DNA from: JBCCBV01 sp039033855
Lineage (GTDB): Bacteria; Planctomycetota; Phycisphaerae; Phycisphaerales; Phycisphaeraceae
Direction of reading: 5' to 3'
DNA: 64,000 nucleotides
NCBI GenBank assembly: GCA_039033855.1
Contig: JBCCBV010000003.1
Location: forward strand, 148,288 to 212,287
Positions 1 to 8,053 of this stretch are shown piece by piece (positions within the stretch are counted from its first letter, which is position 1; every line of letters starts with the position of its first letter). The translations under genes and the position numbers were made by a program. The notes below the pieces were generated by a model. It saw only the letters and a program-made list of their open reading frames with translations, made no database searches and was not told where the DNA came from.

Positions 1-115
1 TCGGTCTGGATGCGGGCCGGAGGGGTCGGGCTCGGCGGGACCGATTTGCAGGCCGGAGCATACCGGGGGCGGGCTAAACTGCTGGGGTCCAACCTCTTTT
101 CGGAAGGGTGCAACG

Positions 116-1357
116 ATGCGCGTGACAAGTCTTGGGTTCGGTTCATGGGCGGGGCGTCTGGCGGCGCTGGTTTCGCTTTGCGTGGCGACGGCGTGGGCGC
201 CGGGCACGCTGGCGATGGACGAGGCGCGCCGGGCGGCGGCCGACCGCGCCATCGAGCGTGGCGTGGCGTATCTGCTGTCGAGTCAGGCCGAGGACGGTTC
301 GTGGATGCCTCAGCCAGGGCCCGCGGTCACGGCGCTGGGGCTGCGTGCGCTCTTGGCGCAACCCGACATCGGCCCGGACCACCCGGCGGCGGCCAAAGCG
401 CTGCGGTATGTGCTCGACCGGGCGCAGCCCGACGGCTCGATCAGCGAGGGCATGCTGGCGAACTACAACACGGCGATCAGCATCTCGGCGCTCGCCCTGC
501 TGCCGGACAATCCCGAGGCCAAGGCGGCCAAGGATGCGGCGGTGGCGTATTTGCGTTCGCTCCAGTGGGACGCCGGGATGACGCTGCCCGACGGGACCAC
601 GGTGACGGCGGAGCACGCGTTCTACGGCGGGGCGGGCTACGGGCGCCACGGCCGGCCGGACCTGTCGAACACGCACTTTTTGGTGCAGGCGTATCACGAC
701 GCCGGGTTGGCGGGCGACGACCCGGCCATCCAACGCGCCGTGGCCTACGTCGAGCGCTGCCAGGGGCTGCCCGACAACGCGATGCACGGCGCCGCCATCG
801 CGTCCGACGGCGGGTTCATCTACGCCACGTCGATCAACAAAGACCTGGTCGGCGTGCCCGAGTCCAAGGCCAACCCCGAGTTGATGGAGCAGGCGCAGGA
901 GATGGTCGCCCAGGGCGTGGAGCCGGCGGTGGTGCGCCAGCGCGTGGTGGGGCTGCGAACATACGGGTCGATGACCTACGCCGGGTTCAAGAGCTACGTC
1001 TACGCCGACCTCGAGCGCGACGACCCGCGTGTGCTGGCGGCGCTCGGCTGGATCGCCCGCAACTGGACGCTGGACCGCAACCCCGGCATGCCCGAAGCGT
1101 TCGATCAGCAGGGGCTTTATTACATGTACATGACGCTTGGGCGGGCGCTTTCTGCCTGGGGCGAAGACGAGTTGACTCTGTCCGACGGCCGGCAGGTCAA
1201 CTGGGCGAACGAGCTGGTGGACGCGCTGGTGCAGCGTCAGCAGGAAGACGGCTCGTGGGTCAACGGCGAAGACCGGTGGATGGAAGGCTCGCCCGACCTG
1301 GTGACGTGCTACACGCTGCTGGCGCTGATCGAAGCGCGGGACGCGGCGGCGGAGTGA
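116..1357 (+). CDS. Secreted prenyltransferase/squalene-cyclase-repeat protein
   Basis: Predicted exported protein of 413 residues. Residues 1-33 form a signal peptide (MRVTSLGFGSWAGRLAALV, then an Ala-rich h-region ending TLAMDEA). The mature part has the alpha/alpha-toroid repeats of squalene-hopene cyclases and prenyltransferases: a QxxDGSW-type motif near residue 57 (SQAEDGSW) and again near 380 (RQQEDGSW), plus RAQPDGSI near 110. No cyclase DXDD acid motif is visible, so enzymatic cyclisation is doubtful. Proteins of this shape are common in planctomycetes as secreted proteins of unknown role. The ATG follows a purine-rich GGAAGGG site about 7 nt upstream. It ends tail-to-tail with the minus-strand unit downstream. 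Function is not assigned. Confidence 0.85.
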   Translation: MRVTSLGFGSWAGRLAALVSLCVATAWAPGTLAMDEARRAAADRAIERGVAYLLSSQAEDGSWMPQPGPAVTALGLRALLAQPDIGPDHPAAAKALRYVLDRAQPDGSISEGMLANYNTAISISALALLPDNPEAKAAKDAAVAYLRSLQWDAGMTLPDGTTVTAEHAFYGGAGYGRHGRPDLSNTHFLVQAYHDAGLAGDDPAIQRAVAYVERCQGLPDNAMHGAAIASDGGFIYATSINKDLVGVPESKANPELMEQAQEMVAQGVEPAVVRQRVVGLRTYGSMTYAGFKSYVYADLERDDPRVLAALGWIARNWTLDRNPGMPEAFDQQGLYYMYMTLGRALSAWGEDELTLSDGRQVNWANELVDALVQRQQEDGSWVNGEDRWMEGSPDLVTCYTLLALIEARDAAAE

Positions 1358-1395
1358 GTCCGCAACGCTTCGTGTCGTTCTTGCACGATTGAGGA

Positions 1396-2055
1396 TTACA
1401 TCCCGCGCACGGTGAACACGGCCGTGGCGCACCAGGCGTTGCCGAGGCGGTTGTTGAGCGCGAACCCGCGCAGCGCGGGCATCGACACGGGCATGCCCTT
1501 GCGCAGGCAGCGGTCTTGCCAGGCCAGCAGGTCGTGTTCGGCCACGCGCTGCGAGGCTGAAAACAGCACGATCAGCAGGGCGGCGTGGCGGATCACGCCG
1601 TCGGACCAGAGCTTGCGGATGTCTTTGGAGACGGTCTGCAGGAGCTCGGCGGAGTATCGGCGGAAGGCGCCGGACGTCTCGTACTGGGCCACGGTTTTCA
1701 CTTCGACCCAGCAGGCGTGGTCGATGGGGCAGGCTCGGGGATCTTCGAACAGGGTGGCGGCGGCGCGTGGGTCTTGCAGGGGGGCGTGACGGGGGGTGAG
1801 GACCAGGTCGCAGCGCAGGCCGTGCGATTTCTTGCGTTTGTGGGCGTGTCCGGGGTAGCGCTGCTCTCGGTGGACGCCGTAGCCCGCGGCGTCGAGCGCG
1901 TCGGTTAGCAGGGGGTGCAGGCCGAGTTCGTCGAGCGCGTCGAGGCTGTAGACGGCCTGTTCGAGGTCGTCGGCCTGGGCGCGCTCTTGCAGGCCTTGGT
2001 GGACGGCGTCGGCCAGGTCGGCCGGGGACCAGCGCGGGGGCTCCGGAGTTACCAC
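1396..2055 (-). CDS. Unknown protein with PD-(D/E)XK nuclease-like motif
   Basis: 219 residues, starting at a GTG that overlaps the stop of the upstream CNNM gene by 7 nt, so translational coupling is likely. Not recognised by name. Residues 60-123 read like a restriction-endonuclease-like core: a Glu at 64 (HREQRYP), Asp83 in a hydrophobic strand (RCDLVLTP) and Glu118-x-Lys120 in a second strand (CWVEVKTV). That is the order and spacing of the E...D...ExK signature. The rest is mixed alpha/beta with no signal peptide or membrane segment. The open frame continues upstream, but that part is antisense-like Arg/Pro-rich translation and was excluded. Last gene of a four-gene minus-strand unit. 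Nuclease activity is an inference from the motif alone. Confidence 0.75.
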   Translation of the reverse strand: MVTPEPPRWSPADLADAVHQGLQERAQADDLEQAVYSLDALDELGLHPLLTDALDAAGYGVHREQRYPGHAHKRKKSHGLRCDLVLTPRHAPLQDPRAAATLFEDPRACPIDHACWVEVKTVAQYETSGAFRRYSAELLQTVSKDIRKLWSDGVIRHAALLIVLFSASQRVAEHDLLAWQDRCLRKGMPVSMPALRGFALNNRLGNAWCATAVFTVRGM

Positions 2056-3041
2056 GCGGTCAGTTCGCCGGTGATGGGCTCGATGAGGTCTTTGACGGTG
2101 GCGATCCCGACGGGCTGGCCTTGCGGGTCGACGACGATCGCCAGGCCGACGTGCTGCTGTTGCATGCGGGCCAGGCCCGAGCGCAGCGGCGCCTGGGCGC
2201 GGAGGTGGACGGCCGGTTCGGCCAGTTCTTGCAGCGACGCGGGCGGCGGCCCGGTGCGAGCGAGGTAGGCGACCGCGTTGACCACGCCGACCACTTTTTT
2301 GCCTTGGACCAGGGGGAATCGGGACCGGCCGGTGCGGTCGGCGAGTTCGCGCACGCGGTCGACCGGGTCGTTGTGCTGGAGGGTGAGCACGCGTTTCCAG
2401 GGGATCATTTCGTCGCCGATTTTCCGGCCGGCGGAGGCGAGCACGCGTTCGGCCAGGCCGGACTGTTCGTCGGACAGCAGGCCGTAGCCGACGCCCTCGC
2501 GCACGAGTTGGCCGAAGCGGCGGCGGGGGTGGAGCACGGTCATGCCCGACGATTGACCGACCATGCGCAGGCAAAGGGCGCTGAAGGCCTGGACGACAAA
2601 GCCCAGTCCCGTGGTGTAGGCCAGGATGCGCGAGGTGGTCAGCACCTTGGCCATGGGGTACATGATGCGGTCGGCCGCGGCGCCGAACAGGTCTTTGGGC
2701 AGCACCTCGCCGAAGACGAACAGCAGGGGCGTGACGATGATGGTGTTGAGCACGATGGTCTGCAACGGCGACAGGCCGGAACCCTCTAATAAAAGAGAGA
2801 GAGAAAATGTGCCCAGGTAGTTGGCGATGTTGTTGCCCAGCAGCAGCGTGGTCAGCAGGACGGCCGGTCGGTTGAGCAGGCGCGACAGGCTCTTGGCGGC
2901 GCGCTCGTCGCGCTGGGCGCGTACGTGCAGGCGGATGCGGTTGAGCTGGTAGCAGCCGGTCTCCATGCCCGAGTAGAGCGCCGAGCCGGCGAAGCCCAGG
3001 AGCATGAGCGCAGACCAGATCGCGACGTCGGCGGCGGTCAT
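2049..3041 (-). CDS. CNNM/DUF21 transporter-like membrane protein with CBS pair
   Basis: 330 residues. The N-terminal part (about 1-180) is a DUF21/CNNM transmembrane domain with three to four hydrophobic segments and the family motif FGEVLPKD near residue 113. It is followed by two CBS motifs (about 200-325) that usually bind adenine nucleotides and gate transport. Relatives are linked to magnesium or cobalt export or are called hemolysin-like. Unlike its upstream neighbour it lacks the C-terminal CorC/HlyC domain. The ATG overlaps the neighbour's TGA as ATGA, so the two are probably co-translated and may form a heteromeric transporter. Substrate not known. Confidence 0.9.
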   Translation of the reverse strand: MTAADVAIWSALMLLGFAGSALYSGMETGCYQLNRIRLHVRAQRDERAAKSLSRLLNRPAVLLTTLLLGNNIANYLGTFSLSLLLEGSGLSPLQTIVLNTIIVTPLLFVFGEVLPKDLFGAAADRIMYPMAKVLTTSRILAYTTGLGFVVQAFSALCLRMVGQSSGMTVLHPRRRFGQLVREGVGYGLLSDEQSGLAERVLASAGRKIGDEMIPWKRVLTLQHNDPVDRVRELADRTGRSRFPLVQGKKVVGVVNAVAYLARTGPPPASLQELAEPAVHLRAQAPLRSGLARMQQQHVGLAIVVDPQGQPVGIATVKDLIEPITGELTAW

Positions 3042-4396
3042 GGATCGTCTCGCTCTGTTTGGGTTGGCGATGCGGACGCGGCGGGGGTTGCGTCGGTTTC
3101 GTTTTCCGGGGCCAGCGTGAGCTCGATTTCGGTGATGCGTCGGCCGTCCATCGACGCGACGCGGAGCTCGACGTTGGCGATGCGGACGGTGTCGTCGACC
3201 TCGGGGGCCCGGCCGAGCGCGGCCATGACCAGCCCGCCCACGGTATCGACGGTGTTGGCGGCCAGCCCGGCGTTGGCGGCAGCGACGGCGGCCGGGTCGA
3301 CGCCGAACATCTGGGCCCAGCCGCGGATGCCCAGGCCGGCGTCGATGCGCCACCGGTTCGGGCCGAGGGGCGTGGACGACGGTGCGCCCGCGGGCTCGAA
3401 CTCGCCGGGGATGTCGCCGACGATCTGCTCGACCACGTCTTCGAGCGTCACCAGCCCGGCGGTGCCGCCGTATTCGTTGACCACGATGGCCACGGTGGAG
3501 CCGCTTTTGCGCAGCTCGACCAGCAGGGCGTCGGCGCGTTGCTGTTCGGGCACGAAGCGCACCTGGCGGGCCAGGGCTTCGACGTCCGGCCGGGACTGCG
3601 GGGGGCGGAGCAGGGCCTGCTTGGCGTAGGCCACGCCGACCACCTGATCGAGCCCGTTGTCGGTGATCGGAACCTGCCGAAGCCGTGTCTCGCGGAACAG
3701 GTCGATGAGCTGTTCGGGCGGGTCGGACAGGTCGTGCGAACGGATATCGACACGGGGTTTCATGATCTGGCGGACGCGGAGGTCGCCGAGTTGGAGCACG
3801 CGGTCCAGGAGGGTTTGCTCGCCGGGGTCGATCACGCCGTGCTCGTGCGAGAGGTCGAGCATGGAAGCGATTTCGTCGGCGTCGAGGTGGGCGGTGCGCT
3901 GGGGCGGGGTCATCAATCGGGCCAGCGGGCTGACCACGGCGTGGTTGGCGAACCAGCGGATCGGGGACGCGGCTTTGTGGAACGCCAGCAGCGGGGGGGC
4001 GGCCAGGGTGGACCAGCCGCGGGCCAGCTTGGCGGCGACGATCTTGGGCAGCACCTCGCCCAGCAGCACGATGCCCAAGAGCGACGCGACCGACAGCCCG
4101 GCCAGGGCCGCGGGTCCCAGGCCGGCCTCGCCCAAGCGCAACACGAGCGCCGAGCTGAGCACGAAATACAGCACGTTGATCGTCATGTTGCCCATCAGCA
4201 GGGTGATGAGCAGCGGCCGGGTTTCGGACGCGAGCGCCACCACGGCCCGGGCCGACGCGTGGGTTGAGCGGGCCATCTGCTTGCGCTGGTGGCGGGTCAG
4301 CGAAAACAGCGCGGTTTCAGACCCGCTAAAGAACCCGCTGGCGGTCAGGAGCACGGGCAGCGCGGCGAGCAAGGCGAGGGAGGCGACGTCGAGCAT
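3038..4396 (-). CDS. CNNM/CorC family protein (DUF21-CBS-CorC_HlyC)
   Basis: 452 residues with the full family architecture. A hydrophobic DUF21 domain (about 1-185) contains FFSGSETALFS near residue 20 and LLGEVLPKI near 115. A CBS pair covers about 205-330, and a CorC/HlyC C-terminal domain about 345-430 (RWRIDAGLGIRGWAQMFG, then DTVGGLVMAALGR). It is probably an inner-membrane divalent-cation transporter or regulator of efflux. The start codon lies 2 nt after the stop of the oxidoreductase gene and the stop overlaps the next start, placing it inside a tight operon. Paralogous to the following gene. Confidence 0.92.
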   Translation of the reverse strand: MLDVASLALLAALPVLLTASGFFSGSETALFSLTRHQRKQMARSTHASARAVVALASETRPLLITLLMGNMTINVLYFVLSSALVLRLGEAGLGPAALAGLSVASLLGIVLLGEVLPKIVAAKLARGWSTLAAPPLLAFHKAASPIRWFANHAVVSPLARLMTPPQRTAHLDADEIASMLDLSHEHGVIDPGEQTLLDRVLQLGDLRVRQIMKPRVDIRSHDLSDPPEQLIDLFRETRLRQVPITDNGLDQVVGVAYAKQALLRPPQSRPDVEALARQVRFVPEQQRADALLVELRKSGSTVAIVVNEYGGTAGLVTLEDVVEQIVGDIPGEFEPAGAPSSTPLGPNRWRIDAGLGIRGWAQMFGVDPAAVAAANAGLAANTVDTVGGLVMAALGRAPEVDDTVRIANVELRVASMDGRRITEIELTLAPENETDATPAASASPTQTERDDP

Positions 4397-4398
4397 GG

Positions 4399-5469
4399 TT
4401 ACGGCAGGGCGTTGAGGATGCCCTCGCCGGTGTCGCCTTCCCACTTGTGCTTGCGGATGCCGCGGAGCACGCGCTGGGCGGCGTCGACCGCGGCGTAGCC
4501 GTCTTCGGCGGTCACGGGCGGCGCCTCGCCGGACTGCACGGCGTGGAGGAAGGCGGTCAGCTGCGCCGTCAGCGGGTCGTCCTGGCCTTCGGGCAGGTCC
4601 ATGGTCAGCTGTTCGACGTTGAGCAGGTCCTGGTAGTCCACTTCAGACAGGTCGGCGCCGGTGTGGATGGCCTCGCGCACGGCCGAGAGCGCCAAGGCGT
4701 TGCTGGTTCGGCGGAGCACGACGCCGGTGCGCTGCTGGTAGTCGAGGCTGACGTAGGCGTCTTCGGAAAACAGGCGGAGCTTGCGTTCGGTTTTCAGGGC
4801 CACGCGCGAGGCGGTCAGGTTCACTACGCAGCCAGACTCGAATTCGATCCGGCAGTCGCAGATGTCTTCCTCCTGCCCCATGACGGCGATGCCGACCGAG
4901 TCGACGCGCTCGATCTTGCTGCGGACCAGCATGAGCACGATGTCCAGGTCGTGGATCATCAGGTCCATGACCACGCCGACGTCGAGGCTGCGGAAGGTCA
5001 TGGGGCTGACGCGGTCGATCTCGATAAACCGGGGGACGATGTCCAAGGCGGCCACGGCCCGGACCGCGGGGTTGAAGCGCTCGGTGTGACCGACCTGGAG
5101 CACGGCACCGGCGGCGTGGGCGGCGTCGGCCAGGGCGGCGGCCTCTTCCACGGTGGGGGCCAGGGGTTTTTCGACGAGCGCTCCGATGCCCCGTTTGAGC
5201 AGGGCGCCGGCGCTTTCGAGGTGGGTCTGCGTGGGCGTGGCGACGCTGGCGGCGACCAGGTCGGGCTCGCCGGCGAGCAGCGCATCGACCGAGTCGTAAG
5301 CGCGGCAGCCGTATTCGTCGGCGACGGTCTGGGCGCGCTTGAGGTCGAAGTCGACCACGGCGCGCAGGTCGGCGACGGGGAGCTTGGCGTAGGTGCGGGC
5401 GTGGTGTCGGCCCATGCGTCCTACGCCGAGGACGGCCACGGGGGCCGGGGGCGTGTCGGGAGGGGTCAT
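4399..5469 (-). CDS. Gfo/Idh/MocA family NAD(P)-dependent oxidoreductase
   Basis: 356 residues. An N-terminal Rossmann fold has the nucleotide loop VLGVGRMGRHHA at residues 13-24. The family lysine motif EKP is at 100-102, followed by a C-terminal substrate-binding domain with HTERFNP near 150. HxERFNP is typical of members that oxidise nucleotide or cyclic sugars, for example UDP-GlcNAc 3-dehydrogenase types, but the substrate cannot be read from sequence. The ATG is chosen because it directly follows the cofactor-domain start and lies 6 nt after a GATACT box, suggesting leaderless transcription. First gene of the minus-strand unit leading into the two CNNM genes; divergent from pdxA. Confidence 0.9.
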   Translation of the reverse strand: MTPPDTPPAPVAVLGVGRMGRHHARTYAKLPVADLRAVVDFDLKRAQTVADEYGCRAYDSVDALLAGEPDLVAASVATPTQTHLESAGALLKRGIGALVEKPLAPTVEEAAALADAAHAAGAVLQVGHTERFNPAVRAVAALDIVPRFIEIDRVSPMTFRSLDVGVVMDLMIHDLDIVLMLVRSKIERVDSVGIAVMGQEEDICDCRIEFESGCVVNLTASRVALKTERKLRLFSEDAYVSLDYQQRTGVVLRRTSNALALSAVREAIHTGADLSEVDYQDLLNVEQLTMDLPEGQDDPLTAQLTAFLHAVQSGEAPPVTAEDGYAAVDAAQRVLRGIRKHKWEGDTGEGILNALP

Positions 5470-5513
5470 GGCGTGAGTATCCACGAACGCGGGCGATCCT
5501 GCTAACGTCGGGT
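5470..5513. promoter_or_regulatory. 44-bp divergent leaderless promoter pair
   Basis: The whole gap between the oxidoreductase and pdxA is 44 bp. Minus strand: GATACT (5476-5481) ends exactly 6 nt before the ATG, with a TTAGCA-like -35 18 nt further up. Plus strand: TAACGT (5503-5508) ends 5 nt before the pdxA GTG. No Shine-Dalgarno sequence fits on either side, so both transcripts probably begin at or next to the start codon. The boxes are weak matches taken alone; support comes from the same spacing at other genes in the window. Confidence 0.45.
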
Positions 5514-6626
5514 GTGGCAGCCAAACGCTCCTCAACCCGACCCACGACCGCCGAGCCGTTGGGCGGTCGCGCGCAGCGCCCGGTGATCGGGGTGACGCTG
5601 GGCGACCCGGCCGGCATCGGTCCGGAGGTGGTGGTCAAGGCGCTGGCCGACCCGGCGCTTCGGCGGGCGGCGCGGTTCGTTGTGTTCGGCATGAACGAGT
5701 TGCTTGCCTACGCCGCCGACCTCGCGGAGATCGAGCCGTACTGGCACCGGTTGCAGCACGACGCCGAGCGCGCCAGTTACGCGCTGGTGCACGACGTGGT
5801 GGTGCTCGACTACGACGAGTATTCGATGCTCGGGCAGGCGGTGGCGCGGCCGACCAAGCAGGGCGGGCAGGCGTCGGTGCGTTTTTTAGACGACGCGATC
5901 TCCGCGGCCCGGCGGTCGCCGGCCGACGGCGGGATCGATGCGCTGGTCACCGGGCCCATCAGCAAGTCCGCCTGGGCGATGGCGGGGTTCGGGCGGTACC
6001 CGGGCCACACCGAGTTTTTGCAGGCGCGGACCAAGTCGCGGCGGGCGGTGATGATGTTCGAGTCGCCGGGCCTGCGGGTGGCGCTGGCGAGCGTGCATTT
6101 GCCGCTCATGGATCTGCGCAACTACCTGACGATCGGCCGTGTGTTCGACGCGATCGACCTGGGCGTCGAGGCTTGTCGGCGGATGGGCGTTGAACGCCCG
6201 CGCGTCGGCGTGGCCGGGCTGAACCCCCACGCGGGCGAGGACGGGCTGTTCGGCGATGAAGAGCGCCGGCTCATCCAGCCCGCCATTGAGATGGCCCGAT
6301 CGTCCGGCGCCGACGTGCAGGGGCCGTTCCCGGCCGACACGCTGTTCACGCCGAACCGGCTGAGCCGTTTCGACCTGATTGTCGCGATGTACCACGACCA
6401 GGGGTTGATCCCGGTGAAGATGCTGGCGTTCGATCAGGCGGTGAACGTGACGCTGGGCCTGCCGGTGATTCGCACGAGCGTGGACCACGGCACGGCGTAC
6501 GACCTGGTGGGCCAGAACAAGGCCAACCCCGGGTCGATGCGGGCGGCGCTGCAACTGGCGATCCGTCTGACGCAGGGCGCTCAGGCTCAGGGTGGTGCCC
6601 GCGGCGACGCCCGCGGCGTGGGGTGA
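5514..6626 (+). CDS. pdxA: 4-hydroxythreonine-4-phosphate dehydrogenase
   Basis: 370 residues. PdxA oxidises 4-phosphohydroxy-L-threonine with NAD in DXP-dependent vitamin B6 synthesis. Diagnostic segments are IGVTLGDPAGIGPEVVVKAL at the N-terminus, VTGPISKSAWAMAGFGRYPGHTEFL with a metal-binding His near residue 170, VAGLNPHAGEDGLFGDEE near 240, and MYHDQGLIPVKML followed by TSVDHGTAYDL near 300-330, which carry the other metal ligands. The GTG start gives a 24-residue basic leader before the conserved core. It stands alone, diverging from the oxidoreductase gene. The low-complexity Gly/Ala tail (residues 355-370) is unusual. Confidence 0.93.
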   Translation: MAAKRSSTRPTTAEPLGGRAQRPVIGVTLGDPAGIGPEVVVKALADPALRRAARFVVFGMNELLAYAADLAEIEPYWHRLQHDAERASYALVHDVVVLDYDEYSMLGQAVARPTKQGGQASVRFLDDAISAARRSPADGGIDALVTGPISKSAWAMAGFGRYPGHTEFLQARTKSRRAVMMFESPGLRVALASVHLPLMDLRNYLTIGRVFDAIDLGVEACRRMGVERPRVGVAGLNPHAGEDGLFGDEERRLIQPAIEMARSSGADVQGPFPADTLFTPNRLSRFDLIVAMYHDQGLIPVKMLAFDQAVNVTLGLPVIRTSVDHGTAYDLVGQNKANPGSMRAALQLAIRLTQGAQAQGGARGDARGVG

Positions 6627-6732
6627 CGGGCCGCGACGGGCGCACTGACATAGTTCGCGGCTTCGGAGCCCGGGTGAATCAGCGATTGGGATGGAGGACG
6701 ACGTCCGCTCGAACGAGCGAAGTTTGGCGTGC

Positions 6733-6879
6733 TCAGCCGTCGATCCCGGCGAGCGGGTTCCAGCTGCCGGTCTGGGCGTGCAACTCGAACCACACGTAGC
6801 CCACGCCCACGGCCAAGACGATCAGCGCCACAAAGGCCAGGGCGGTGTAGACGTTGCTGGGGACGGAGTTGGAGGCCAT
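6733..6879 (-). CDS. 48-residue single-pass membrane protein
   Basis: Small gene of 48 codons. The product starts MASNSVPSNVYTALAFVA, has one strong transmembrane helix (about residues 11-29) and ends in a short polar segment, SWNPLAGIDG. A good Shine-Dalgarno sequence (AGGA) lies 9-12 nt upstream of the ATG, codon choice is GC3-rich like real genes here, and the frame fits the same-strand coiled-coil gene 104 nt upstream. No family recognised. Probably co-transcribed with that gene and possibly a partner of its membrane anchor. Confidence 0.65.
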   Translation of the reverse strand: MASNSVPSNVYTALAFVALIVLAVGVGYVWFELHAQTGSWNPLAGIDG

Positions 6880-6983
6880 GGCAGGGTGTCCTGGGCGGGG
6901 TCGTTTCGAGGCGGCTTGGCGGGGTCCGATAATCGTCAGGACGCGTTCGGCCCGTCGGGGGCTGGCGTGGGTGGCGCGGGGTC

Positions 6984-7868
6984 TTAGATGCCGCTTTGGA
7001 TCAGGTCGCCGGCCTGGATCTCGCCCGAGCGCTGGCCTTCGACCCGGCCGACGGCCACGGCTACGTCGACGGTGTTGATCTCGAGCGTGCCCAGGTATTG
7101 ACGGCCGCGGTAGACAAAGAAGCGGTCGCCGCGGCGGACGTTGTCCTGGCTGCCGACGTTGATTTCGAGGAAACGCAGTCCGCTGGCGACGTCGTCGACA
7201 TCGACCACCTGGCCGCGAATGGCGCGTTCGATGGGGAGGATGCCGCCGTCGGCCTCGGGGGCGTCACCAGCGTCGGCCAGGGCCGAGGGGGAGCCGGCGT
7301 TGCGCAGGCGGTCTTCGAGTTGTTCGATGAGCTGGGTGGTGGCGAAGGCCTGCTCGCCGAGCCGTTCGACGCGGTCCTTGAGCAGGGTGTTTTCGTTGTC
7401 GAGGGTGGCGACGCGGAGGGTGAGTTCCTGCACGGACTGCCGGCGTTCGTTGAGGGCGCTTTCGGCTTCGGTGATGGCGGTTTGGGCGGCCTCGATGCGG
7501 GCATCTTTGGCGACGTCACGGGCGGTCAGCAGCGTGACCTGGGTTTCGAGGGCGGCTTTTTCACCCTCGACGTCGGCCTTTTGCTTGGCGAGGTTGGCGA
7601 GTTGGCCGTCTTTGCCGGCGAGGTCTTGCGACGCCTGGCGTTGGGCGCCTTCGAGCGCGGCGGCGGCGGACTGCAGGTTGGCGATCAGGGCCTGGTCGGC
7701 TTGGCCGGTCGAGGTGGCCAGGGCGCGGGCGGCCTTGGCCTGCGACTCGGCGGCTTCGAGTTGCTCGCCCAGGTTGGACTGGTTGGCGACGTAGGACGCG
7801 CTCAGGGCGACCAAGAGGACCGCGAGCATCGAGTTCAGAACGACCAGGGCTTTGGTGAGGGGGCTCAA
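6984..7868 (-). CDS. Membrane-anchored coiled-coil protein with C-terminal beta domain
   Basis: 294 residues, not a named family. A single N-terminal transmembrane helix (about 7-28, KALVVLNSMLAVLLVALSAS) is followed by a long Ala/Glu/Gln coiled coil (about 30-195) and a compact C-terminal beta-rich domain (about 212-294). That domain reads GQVVDV...INVGSQDNVRRGDRFFVYRG...LGTLEI...GDLIQ. It resembles the C-terminal part of the larger coiled-coil protein encoded at 51606-52940, so the two look paralogous. A TTG start is preferred: AAGGAA lies 7 nt upstream. A TTGACA-containing promoter precedes it. A role as an envelope or cell-shape scaffold is a guess. Confidence 0.85.
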   Translation of the reverse strand: MSPLTKALVVLNSMLAVLLVALSASYVANQSNLGEQLEAAESQAKAARALATSTGQADQALIANLQSAAAALEGAQRQASQDLAGKDGQLANLAKQKADVEGEKAALETQVTLLTARDVAKDARIEAAQTAITEAESALNERRQSVQELTLRVATLDNENTLLKDRVERLGEQAFATTQLIEQLEDRLRNAGSPSALADAGDAPEADGGILPIERAIRGQVVDVDDVASGLRFLEINVGSQDNVRRGDRFFVYRGRQYLGTLEINTVDVAVAVGRVEGQRSGEIQAGDLIQSGI

Positions 7869-8021
7869 AGCAGGTTCCTTGTCGGGGGCGCTTGTCGGGA
7901 AACAGGGCCGGGGAGGCGTTGGAATGGCCGTCTAAGGGGCCCTGGGAGGGTTTAGGGGGCCTTGGGCCGGGCGTTTGCTCGGCGTGAGGAGGGCTTGGGC
8001 CGGGCGGATCGCCGACCTGCT

Positions 8022-8050
8022 TGAATATCCGGGCGGCCCGGTAGTGTCAA
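8022..8050 (-). promoter_or_regulatory. Sigma-70-like promoter for the coiled-coil gene
   Basis: On the minus strand a perfect TTGACA -35 (8045-8050) is followed after 17 nt by TATTCA (8022-8027), a weak -10. It lies just 3' of the HEAT lipoprotein stop codon and would give a leader of about 150 nt ahead of the coiled-coil gene. Confidence 0.5.
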
Positions 8051-8053
8051 GGT

